A stretch of DNA of 64,000 nucleotides, taken from positions 1-64,000 of the forward strand of contig NZ_JARLTC010000026.1 of assembly GCF_029382225.1 (NCBI RefSeq), given 5' to 3'. The translations under genes and the position numbers were made by a program. The notes beneath the pieces are model-generated. The model was given only the letters and a program-made list of their open reading frames with translations. It was not told the DNA's origin and made no database searches. The DNA is from Spongiactinospora sp. TRM90649 (GTDB lineage: Bacteria; Actinomycetota; Actinomycetes; Streptosporangiales; Streptosporangiaceae). Shown piece by piece: positions 1-6,520 of the stretch. The stretch's first letter is position 1; each line of letters starts with the position of its first letter.

Positions 1-38
1 TCACCTTCGAAGGCCGGCTGACCCCGACCACTCGATAA
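1..38 (+). CDS. possible 3' end of a plus-strand gene cut by the window edge
   Basis: One plus-strand frame reads TFEGRLTPTTR and then stops with TAA at 36-38. The stretch is too short to identify, and the parent gene, if real, lies outside the window. The next 115 bases, up to the stop of the permease gene on the other strand, show no coding signal and no clear hairpin. Confidence 0.2.
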   Translation, partial: TFEGRLTPTTR

Positions 39-153
39 CTAGTCAAGATCGAGATACACCGAAAACTGGACACACCCCCAAAGTCATGGTCTCGGACGGC
101 GAGCGGCCGGACGCGGTGATGCCGAGGTATGGCGTATGCCCGAAAGCGTGTGA

Positions 154-1356
154 CTACCCCGTGGTGAGGGCCTGGGTGGGGGTGAGGCGGGCGGCGCGGT
201 GGGCCGGGTAGAGGCCGGCGGTGGTGCCTAGGGTCAGGGCGGAGAGGACGCCGGTGAGGAGGGCCTGCCAGGGAAGGAGGAGGGGCCACTCCTGGTAGGC
301 GGCGTAGGCGAGGCCGATGGTGAGGCCCAGGGTGACTCCGGCGAGGCCGCCGAGGAGGGCGAGGGTGACCGACTCGGTGAGGAACTGGACGCGGATGTGG
401 GCGCGGGTGGCGCCGAGGGCGCGTCGGAGGCCGATCTCCTGGCGGCGTTCCAGGACCGAGATGACCATGATGTTGGCGATGCCGACGCCGCCGACCACCA
501 GGGCGACCGCGCCCAGTCCGAGGAAGAGGGCGGTGAAGGTGGACATCGCGGCCAGGCGGGCGGTGAGGGCATCGGAGGGGCGGGTGACCGTCACCTGTTC
601 CGGGTGCCGGGGGTCGGTGGTGGCGGCGAGCACGGAGGCGACGCGGGCCACCATCGGATCCGCCGCGCGGACGTGGAGGGTGGTCGGGCGGCCGTCGAAG
701 CCCAGTGCGCGTTCGGCGGCGGGCCAGCCGATCAGGGCCGAGCGGTCGAGGTCGGGGAAGAGCGGGAGCGGGTCGAGCACTCCGGTGACCGTCCACCAGC
801 CTCCGGAGATGTAGACACGTCGCCCGGCGCGGTCGATGCCGAGGCGGGCGGCGGAGACCGCGCCGAGCACGACCGCCGGGTAGCGGGCGGTAGCCGCGTT
901 GAGCCAGGCCCCGGAGCCGACCGTGCCGCCCACCGCGTCGAGCAGGTCGAGCCGGGCGGCCTGGACGGCGATGCCCCCGGTCACCCGCGGGTCGATCAGG
1001 TCCGTACGGCGAGCCGTCGCCCCCGGCACCACCCCTACCCCCGTCACCGAGGTCACCCCCGCGACCCGGGAGATCATGCCGATCGCCTCCTCCGGCAGCT
1101 CCGCCCGCCCTCCGGTGAGGCTCTGTCCCGAGGTGACGGTCAGCAGGTTGGTGCCCAGCCGCTGGAGCTGGTCGGCCAGCCCGGCCTGCCCGGCCGTGCC
1201 GATGGCGAGCACGGCGACCAGCGCGGCGACGCCGATCGCCACGCCGAGGGCGGAGAGCACGGCGCGCCCCGGCCGTCCCCGTACTCCGGCGAGGCCGAGC
1301 CCGAGGGCGTCCCGGCCGCGCAACCGGGTCGGCTCCGGCAGCCCGTCGCGGGTCAT
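154..1356 (-). CDS. MacB/FtsX-type ABC transporter permease
   Basis: This 400-aa membrane protein has the MacB layout. A first membrane helix around residues 30-50 (ALGVAIGVAALVAVLAIG) is followed by a large extracytoplasmic domain of about 200 residues. Three membrane helices follow near the C-terminus, with the FtsX signature region VGGVGIANIMVISVLERRQE and then GLRRALGATR. The ATG at 1356 overlaps the stop of the ATPase gene as ATGA, so the two are translationally coupled. Together with the ATPase and the adaptor it should form a tripartite-like exporter in which the permease passes mechanical force to an extracytoplasmic partner rather than carrying substrate through the membrane itself. 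The substrate cannot be read from sequence; antibiotic or peptide efflux, or envelope stress defence, is an inference from the family and the adjacent two-component system. Confidence 0.88.
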   Translation of the reverse strand: MTRDGLPEPTRLRGRDALGLGLAGVRGRPGRAVLSALGVAIGVAALVAVLAIGTAGQAGLADQLQRLGTNLLTVTSGQSLTGGRAELPEEAIGMISRVAGVTSVTGVGVVPGATARRTDLIDPRVTGGIAVQAARLDLLDAVGGTVGSGAWLNAATARYPAVVLGAVSAARLGIDRAGRRVYISGGWWTVTGVLDPLPLFPDLDRSALIGWPAAERALGFDGRPTTLHVRAADPMVARVASVLAATTDPRHPEQVTVTRPSDALTARLAAMSTFTALFLGLGAVALVVGGVGIANIMVISVLERRQEIGLRRALGATRAHIRVQFLTESVTLALLGGLAGVTLGLTIGLAYAAYQEWPLLLPWQALLTGVLSALTLGTTAGLYPAHRAARLTPTQALTTG

Positions 1357-2042
1357 GCGGGCACCACGCCGGTGTCCGAGTGGATTCGGCCGTCGAGGAT
1401 CTCGACGCGGCGGGGGAGGGCCGCCGCGGCCTGCCGGTCGTGGGTGATGATCACAATGGTCGTCCCTTCGCGGTTGAGGTCGGTGAGCAGGTCCAGGACG
1501 CCTGCCCCGGCGGCCGAGTCGAGGTTGCCGGTGGGCTCGTCGGCGAGGATCAGCGCCGGACGCCCGACGATGGCCCGCGCCACCGCGACGCGCTGCCCTT
1601 CCCCGCCGGACAGTTCCGCCGGGCGGTGCCCGAGCCGGTGTCCCAGGCCGACGCGGGCGAGGGCCGCCGCCGCCCGGTCCCGGCGTTCGGCGGCCGGAAG
1701 GCCGTGGTAAAGCAGCCCGGTGGCCACGTTCTCCAGGGCGGTGAGGTGGGCGGTCAGGAAGAACCGCTGGAAGACGAACCCGATCCAGCGGCCCCGGACG
1801 GCCGACAGCCGCCGGTCCGGCAGCCGGGCGACGTCGTGCCCGAGCAGCCGCACCGCACCTTCGCCCGGCACGTCCAGCGCCCCCATCAGATGCAGCAGCG
1901 TGGACTTGCCCGACCCGGACGGCCCGGCCACCGCGACCAGTTCGCCCGGCCATACCGTCAGCGACGCCGCGCGCAGCGCCCGCACCCCGCCCGGATAGGT
2001 CTTGGAGACGGCGTCCAGCCGTACCGTGGGCTCGCCGTTCAC
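1353..2042 (-). CDS. MacB/LolD-type ABC transporter ATP-binding protein
   Basis: This 229-aa protein is a complete ABC ATPase of the LolD/MacB/FtsE group. It shows Walker A (GPSGSGKST), the signature motif ELSGGEGQRVAVARAI, and Walker B (ALILADEPTGNLDS) whose LADEPTGNLD form is typical of the group, followed by the H-loop histidine in IITHDRQ. It starts with GTG at 2042, overlapping the adaptor stop as GTGA, and its own stop overlaps the permease start. It should dimerise on the cytoplasmic face of the FtsX-like permease and drive it by ATP hydrolysis. The only uncertainty is the substrate. Confidence 0.92.
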   Translation of the reverse strand: MNGEPTVRLDAVSKTYPGGVRALRAASLTVWPGELVAVAGPSGSGKSTLLHLMGALDVPGEGAVRLLGHDVARLPDRRLSAVRGRWIGFVFQRFFLTAHLTALENVATGLLYHGLPAAERRDRAAAALARVGLGHRLGHRPAELSGGEGQRVAVARAIVGRPALILADEPTGNLDSAAGAGVLDLLTDLNREGTTIVIITHDRQAAAALPRRVEILDGRIHSDTGVVPA

Positions 2043-3100
2043 GGCGACGGCACCTCCACCCGCATCCCGGCGGCGAGCCCCGGCCCGGAGACCTCGACCT
2101 TGCCGTCCGCGAACAGGCCGAGCCGCACCGGGATCGGCCCGCCGGGCACCGCCTCGACGGCGTAGCCGCCGGTGTCTCCGGCCGTCAGCGCGTTCACGGG
2201 CACGGCCAGCACTCCCTTCCGTGTCGCGCCCGCGAAGCCGACCGTGACCGGCGCTCCGTCCAGGCGGCCCGCCGCCGACGGCCGGTCGAGGGCGATCTCG
2301 ACGGGAACGGTCGCCGTCCGGGTGCCCTCACCCGCGCCCGGATCCTCGCTCGGGGCGGCGGTGGCGAGGGTGCCGATCCGGGTCACGCGGCCGGTCGTGG
2401 CCCGGCCGCCGGGCAGCTCGATCCGGACCTTCGCCCGAACCTTGGCCAGCGCCTGCCGCGTGACCGGGAGCCGCACCGTGACGCGCCGCTCCGTGCCGGT
2501 GCCCGTCAGCACCGTGCCCCGCGCGGGCGCCCCGAGGGTGCCGCGCACCGCCGTGATCCGCAGCGGCCCCGGCGCGACGACCGCGTCGCCCGGGTTCACC
2601 ACACCGGTCCGGGGCATGCGCAGCTCGCGCTGCCAGCTCCGGACGGCCCGCGCGGTCGTCCAGGTGTAGTGCTCGTCCACGGTCAGGTGGTGGCCGAGCG
2701 CGGCCAGGTTGCGTTCCAGCAGGAGCACGTCCCGGCCCCGGCTGCCGACGCCTAGCGCCCGCCACAGTGGGACGGACCCGTACAAGAGGGGGACGGCGTG
2801 CCCGTCCACGCCGTGCACCCGCTGCCCGCGCCGGATCACCGCTCCGGTCCTGGGCAGCCAGGTGAGCGTGCCGCCGTGCCCCACGATCACGCTTGGACGC
2901 GCGTGGCCGAGCGTGCCGTCCACGTCGCTGCGGTCCACCAGATCGGTCCTGACCACCTCGGCGGTCGCGACCGAAGGGGGAGCGACCGAAGCGGACGCGG
3001 CGGGAGAAGTCGGCGCCGAGGCGGGCAGCGCTACGGCGGCCACCGTCGCGCCGACAGCCGCCGCCGCGACCCCCGCGATCACCGCCCACCTACGGCGCAT
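2039..3100 (-). CDS. membrane-anchored efflux adaptor with peptidoglycan-binding domain
   Basis: This 353-aa protein starts MRRRWAVIAG, with one N-terminal membrane segment rich in Ala/Val, and is predicted to be anchored with the rest outside. A GDVLLLERNLAALGH-like stretch near residues 120-165 matches a peptidoglycan-binding-1 fold, inserted between the halves of a HlyD/MacA-like adaptor; beta-strand-rich lipoyl/barrel-type sequence follows. Such PG-binding adaptors are common next to MacB-type transporters in actinobacteria and Firmicutes. The ATG at 3100 shares one base with the stop of the upstream lipoprotein gene (TGATG). A start at 3121 is possible, but it would overlap the lipoprotein further. 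It probably links the permease to the cell wall and activates the ATPase. Confidence 0.82.
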   Translation of the reverse strand: MRRRWAVIAGVAAAAVGATVAAVALPASAPTSPAASASVAPPSVATAEVVRTDLVDRSDVDGTLGHARPSVIVGHGGTLTWLPRTGAVIRRGQRVHGVDGHAVPLLYGSVPLWRALGVGSRGRDVLLLERNLAALGHHLTVDEHYTWTTARAVRSWQRELRMPRTGVVNPGDAVVAPGPLRITAVRGTLGAPARGTVLTGTGTERRVTVRLPVTRQALAKVRAKVRIELPGGRATTGRVTRIGTLATAAPSEDPGAGEGTRTATVPVEIALDRPSAAGRLDGAPVTVGFAGATRKGVLAVPVNALTAGDTGGYAVEAVPGGPIPVRLGLFADGKVEVSGPGLAAGMRVEVPSP

Positions 3101-3516
3101 CACTCGGCCTCGCGCGTGCACGCCTGGACGAGCTGCTCGTTCCGGTCCCCATCAGGTATCCGCACGCCCTTGCCGGGCTGCGGGTCGGCCACGTCGAGCC
3201 CGCGTTCGCGCAGGCACCTGGCCAGTTCGAGCATGTCCTCGTCGTCATCGGCGTTGTTCGGGCCGCCGCCGGTCTTCGGCGCGTGCTGCTTGCACGCCTC
3301 CTGCGCGGCCTGGCCCTTCTCCGGAGAGCCGGCCTTGATCCGGAGGCTGTTCTCGCCGGGCGGCGGGTCGGGGGCCTCGACGCCGTGCTGCCGCAGGCAC
3401 TGGACGTACTTGATGATCTGGTCGTGCTCCTGGGCGGGGGACACGCCGGGCGTTCCGGTCGTGCCGCAGCCGGTGGCGAGCAGCAGGGCCGCACCGGCGA
3501 ACAGGGTTCGTCGCAT
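3100..3516 (-). CDS. small lipoprotein with two internal Cys-containing repeats
   Basis: This 138-aa protein begins with a short lipoprotein signal ending in the lipobox LLATGC (Cys17). The mature part contains two similar segments, YVQCLRQHGVEAPDPPPG and then LARCLRERGLDVADPQPG, each with one cysteine, so the protein looks like an internal duplication. Similar small lipoproteins sit next to PG-binding adaptor and MacB operons in actinomycetes. It is the first gene of the efflux operon and diverges from the response regulator across about 86 bp, so the two-component system probably controls it. Its exact role is unknown; it may sense or bind the exported compound at the membrane surface. Confidence 0.75.
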   Translation of the reverse strand: MRRTLFAGAALLLATGCGTTGTPGVSPAQEHDQIIKYVQCLRQHGVEAPDPPPGENSLRIKAGSPEKGQAAQEACKQHAPKTGGGPNNADDDEDMLELARCLRERGLDVADPQPGKGVRIPDGDRNEQLVQACTREAE

Positions 3517-3602
3517 GGCCCCAGACTGGCGACGATGATGTTGCCGGGATGCGAGCGGAAACGTTAACTCCGTGGCAACGCCCCGGCGGATAGGAACACC
3601 AC

Positions 3603-4256
3603 ATGCGAGTGCTGGTGGCCGAGGACGAGCAGGTGCTGGCCGACCTGGTGGCCGAAGGGCTGCGACGGTACGCGATGGCGGTGGACGTCGTCTACGACGG
3701 CGAGGCCGCCTCCGAGCGGCTGGCGGTCAACGACTACGACGTGCTCGTGCTCGATCGCGACCTGCCGGGCCTGCACGGTGACGACCTCTGCCGCGAATTG
3801 GCCGGTTCGGGGGCGCGCACCCGGATCCTGATGCTGACGGCGGCGGCGTCCGTGCCGGAACGGGTGGCCGGGCTGGGCCTGGGGGCCGACGACTATCTGC
3901 CCAAGCCGTTCGCCTACGAGGAACTGGTGGCCAGGGTCCTGGCGCTGGGACGGCGCAGCCAGGCCCCGCTGCCGCCGGTCCTCGAACGCAACGGGATCAC
4001 CCTGGACGCGCCCCGCAAACAGGCGTTCCGCGACGGCCGTTACCTGCCGCTTTCGCGTAAGGAGTACGCCGTGCTGGAAGTGCTGATGCGCGCCAGGGGA
4101 GCCGTGGTGAGCAGCGAGCAACTGCTCGAACAGGCGTGGGACGAGAACGCCGACCCGTTCACCACGGCGGTCCGGGTGACCGTCAGCAAGCTGCGGGCCA
4201 AGCTGGGCGAGCCGTCCCTGATCGAGACGGTGCCGGGCACCGGATACCGGCTGTGA
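3603..4256 (+). CDS. OmpR/PhoB-family response regulator
   Basis: This 217-aa protein has a receiver domain (residues 1-115) with the acidic pocket E7-D8-E9, the phospho-acceptor Asp51 (VLDRDLPG), a conserved Thr79 and Lys101 (LPKPF), followed by a winged-helix DNA-binding domain (about 125-215). It ends with the usual VPGTGYRL. The gene is the first of a two-gene operon; its TGA shares one base with the kinase ATG. The 86-bp gap to the divergent lipoprotein and efflux operon makes that operon the obvious target, as is common for antimicrobial-responsive systems. That assignment is inference from position. Confidence 0.93.
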   Translation: MRVLVAEDEQVLADLVAEGLRRYAMAVDVVYDGEAASERLAVNDYDVLVLDRDLPGLHGDDLCRELAGSGARTRILMLTAAASVPERVAGLGLGADDYLPKPFAYEELVARVLALGRRSQAPLPPVLERNGITLDAPRKQAFRDGRYLPLSRKEYAVLEVLMRARGAVVSSEQLLEQAWDENADPFTTAVRVTVSKLRAKLGEPSLIETVPGTGYRL

Positions 4257-5347
4257 TGCGGCGGCGCACGATCCGGGTCCGGCTGACCGCCCTGTACGCC
4301 GGACTGTTCCTCGCCACCGCCACCGTCCTGCTGGTCACCGTCAACCTGCTGATGGAGGGCATCCTGCGGGTGCAGATCTCCGGTACCCGCGGGCCCGACG
4401 GCGCGGAGATCCCGCAGGACGCCGCCGCCCGGGTCGCGATCGGGCTGCACTACAGCGTGCTGCGCTGGCAGTGGCTGGTCACCGGGGTCGTCATCGCCGT
4501 GCTGACGGTGGTCTCCGTCGCGGTGGGCTGGTGGCTGGCCGGGCGGGTGCTGCGGCCGATCCACACCATCACCGCGACCGCGCGGCGGCTGTCGCTGTCG
4601 AGCCTGCACCAGCGGATCTCCCTGGACGGCCCGCGCGACGACCTCAAGGAACTGGCCGACACGTTCGACGACATGCTCGACCGGTTGGAGCGGTCGGTCG
4701 AGAGCCAGCGCCGGTTCGTCGCCAACGCCTCGCACGAACTGCGCACTCCGCTGGCCATCCAGCGGGCCGCGATCGAGATCGGGCTCACCGCGCCGTCCCT
4801 GGAGCGCCTCCCCCAGGTGCGGCGGGAACTGCTGAACGCGACCGAGCGCAGCGAGCGGCTGATCGAGGCGCTGCTGACGCTGGCGCAGAGCGAGCACGGC
4901 CTCGACAGCCGGGAGCCGGTCGCGCTCGACGAGGTGGTCCGCAAGGCCGTGCGCGAGGTGCGGGCCGGGGAGATCGAGGTGACGGCCGACGCGGAGCCGG
5001 TCACGGTCGCCGGCGACCCGACCCTGCTGGCCCGCCTGGTCACCAACCTGCTGGACAACGCGGTCCGCTACAACCGGCCGGACGGTCAGGTCGCGGTGGG
5101 ACTGTCCGCGGACGGCACGCTGACCGTGCGGAACACCGGCCCCGCGGTGCCACCCGACCGGGTGACCGAGCTGTTCGAGCCGTTCCGGCGGCTGCACCCC
5201 GCCCGCTCCCGATCGAACGGCGGCGCGGGCCTGGGGTTGTCGATCGTCGCCGCCATCGCCCGCGCCCACGACGCGGAGGTCACCGCCCGCCCCAATGCGG
5301 GAGTGGGCGGGGGGTTGGAGCTGACCGTGCGGTTCGTCAGGCCGTGA
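4256..5347 (+). CDS. sensor histidine kinase (HAMP-HisKA-HATPase)
   Basis: This 363-aa membrane kinase has helices near residues 12-33 and 73-93, with a short extracytoplasmic loop of about 40 residues between them. A HAMP linker follows, then a HisKA domain with the phospho-acceptor His160 in NASHELRTPL. The ATPase domain has the N-box (LVTNLLDNAVRYN) and a G-box (GGAGLGLSIV). The short loop suggests sensing within the membrane or through a partner. I chose the ATG at 4256 because it overlaps the regulator stop (TGATG) and gives a proper N-terminal MRRRTIRVRLTALYAG start; longer in-frame starts run inside the regulator gene. Confidence 0.92.
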   Translation: MRRRTIRVRLTALYAGLFLATATVLLVTVNLLMEGILRVQISGTRGPDGAEIPQDAAARVAIGLHYSVLRWQWLVTGVVIAVLTVVSVAVGWWLAGRVLRPIHTITATARRLSLSSLHQRISLDGPRDDLKELADTFDDMLDRLERSVESQRRFVANASHELRTPLAIQRAAIEIGLTAPSLERLPQVRRELLNATERSERLIEALLTLAQSEHGLDSREPVALDEVVRKAVREVRAGEIEVTADAEPVTVAGDPTLLARLVTNLLDNAVRYNRPDGQVAVGLSADGTLTVRNTGPAVPPDRVTELFEPFRRLHPARSRSNGGAGLGLSIVAAIARAHDAEVTARPNAGVGGGLELTVRFVRP

Positions 5348-5641
5348 GGTCGAGGAAGTCGCGGACGGCAGGCGTGTCCCGGTGTGGGTGCATCTGGTCG
5401 CGAAGGTCGGTGAGGGCTTCGGTGGGGCGGATCGATTGAAGCCCCTCGGCTGCCTGGATTGCCTGACGGCCGGTGGCGCACGCCTCCTCAAGCTGCCCGA
5501 GGGCGAGGTGAGCCTGCGCGCTCCGGGCGCAGCCGGACCGGGAGGCGGTGACGTAGTCGTCGCCCCCGTCGGTGAGCCCGGCGATCCGGTGTTCGGCTCG
5601 TCGTCAACGACGAGAACGCGCGCGGGGGCGGGCTCGTCCAT
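5337..5641 (-). pseudogene. chimeric remnant: response-regulator start joined to an XRE/TPR regulator tail
   Basis: On the minus strand an ATG at 5641 opens a perfect response-regulator N-terminus, MDEPAPARVLVVDDEPN, which stops making sense after about 18 codons near 5590. From there a different frame reads the C-terminal TPR tail of an XRE-family regulator: YVTASRSGCARSAQAHLALG, then QAIQAAEGLQSIRPTEALTD and finally VRDFLDLTA before the stop at 5337-5339. Both pieces are fragments, they are in different frames, and no complete gene remains. The remnant overlaps the 3' end of the kinase gene by 11 bases. It looks like the scar of a deletion that removed everything between two regulator genes. 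Confidence 0.7.
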
Positions 5642-5688
5642 GCATCAGGTTGTACGCGGCGAATGTATGAAGAGCCTTAAAACGAAGC

Positions 5689-5716
5689 TCCGCCCCGGGC
5701 GATCGCCCGGGGCGGA
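5689..5716 (-). terminator. intrinsic terminator of the 5736-6325 gene pair
   Basis: A perfect 28-bp inverted repeat built on CCGCCCCGGGCG and its complement lies 20 bases past the stop of the hydrophobic-protein gene. On the minus strand it is followed shortly by a CGTTTTAA stretch, so it fits a rho-independent terminator. Confidence 0.8.
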
Positions 5717-5735
5717 ACTCAGCGGGAAAATACGA

Positions 5736-6080
5736 TCATCCCCACTCGATGTTGTAGTTCTCCTGCAGGTACGTGCGGATCTGCGCGTCCGAGTAGCCCT
5801 CGCCGCGCATCTGCGCGATCACGTACGCGGCGACCTCGGCGACGGTGTACGTGGCCCCGCCGATGACCAGGACCGCCGCGCCCTGGGCCACCGCGTTGCT
5901 CAGCGCGGGCAGCAGGCTCATCGCGCTCTGCCCGAACAGGTTGCTCCCCAGTGCCTGGATGGCGGTGCTGCCGGCCTGGTGGGCGACCGTCGTGGCCACC
6001 GCGCCCTTCGCGGCGAGCAACGCCTTCAGTGCGGCGAACCCTTTGAACAGTAGGATCTCGACGCCGGGAATGTACGGCAT
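5736..6080 (-). CDS. small hydrophobic protein of unknown function
   Basis: This 114-aa protein is rich in Ala, Gly, Val and Leu, with a hydrophobic first half (PGVEILLFKGFAALKALLAA) and another apolar stretch (AAVLVIGGATYTVAEVAAYV). The polar C-terminus YSDAQIRTYLQENYNIEWG resembles a small helical tail. I chose the ATG at 6080 because a GGGGGG Shine-Dalgarno run sits about six bases upstream. The gene follows the small zinc-finger-like gene in the same direction and the pair diverges from the TIR-STAND gene. I do not recognise a family. The position suggests a partner of the TIR protein or a membrane effector, but that is only inference. Confidence 0.65.
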   Translation of the reverse strand: MPYIPGVEILLFKGFAALKALLAAKGAVATTVAHQAGSTAIQALGSNLFGQSAMSLLPALSNAVAQGAAVLVIGGATYTVAEVAAYVIAQMRGEGYSDAQIRTYLQENYNIEWG

Positions 6081-6109
6081 GAACTCAACCCCCCAAGGGT
6101 TTTCGCTGC

Positions 6110-6325
6110 TTACACCCGCCAGATCTGGCCGTGCGAGCCGACCAGGTGCTTTCTGATCGCCTTGACGCGTGCCGATTCCGAGCCCGAGGCCCGGAAAGAG
6201 CAGTACGGGCACTTGTTGAAGTCGCCGGTGTTCTTCCGGAGCGACTTCACCTCGGCCTCGCTGAGCGCCTCGATACCCTTCTTCGCCAGATGTGCTACGG
6301 CGTGGACCAAGATGTGCGCCACCAT
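6110..6325 (-). CDS. 71-aa C2H2 zinc-finger-like small protein
   Basis: The protein has an amphipathic N-terminus (MVAHILVHAVAHLAKKGIEA) followed by a Cys/His pattern C-P-Y-C, 17 residues, H, 4 residues, H (in KCPYCSF and KHLVGSH). That is close to a C2H2 zinc finger with a lengthened loop, unusual in bacteria. The start at 6325 is supported by a strong GGGAGGGGG ribosome site five bases upstream. It is the first gene of a two-gene operon with the hydrophobic protein and lies divergent from the TIR-STAND gene, separated by about 195 bp with an 18-bp palindrome. A DNA-binding or adaptor role is possible; there is no direct evidence for either. Confidence 0.7.
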   Translation of the reverse strand: MVAHILVHAVAHLAKKGIEALSEAEVKSLRKNTGDFNKCPYCSFRASGSESARVKAIRKHLVGSHGQIWRV

Positions 6326-6423
6326 GGCGACCCCCTCCCTGTGAGGTCGAACTGAAAAGTGCGGTCGCGGTGGACCTCTTTCAGGCTGGCATCGCCGGAA
6401 TCGCGGTAACAGTACGCGGCTGT

Positions 6424-6441
6424 TGTCACTTCGAAGTGACA
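6424..6441. promoter_or_regulatory. perfect 18-bp palindrome in the divergent TIR promoter region
   Basis: TGTCACTTCGAAGTGACA is fully self-complementary. It sits between the start of the zinc-finger-like gene (6325, minus) and the TIR gene (6521, plus), about 80 bp upstream of the latter. An operator controlling one or both directions is the simplest reading; the XRE regulator just downstream of the TIR gene is a candidate binder. Confidence 0.6.
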
Positions 6442-6520
6442 TCATTTGGGGTGGCGTACAACCGAAATTCGGGCCCGTAGCATTCGCCGGAACCTCAGCC
6501 CGCTGGGGTACTTTCTGGCT

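Noticed and set aside
397..1710. Long plus-strand reading frame opposite the ABC permease and ATPase
   Set aside because: Its protein is low-complexity Gly/Arg/Ala-rich and it lies antisense to two well-supported genes; it is a GC-bias shadow.
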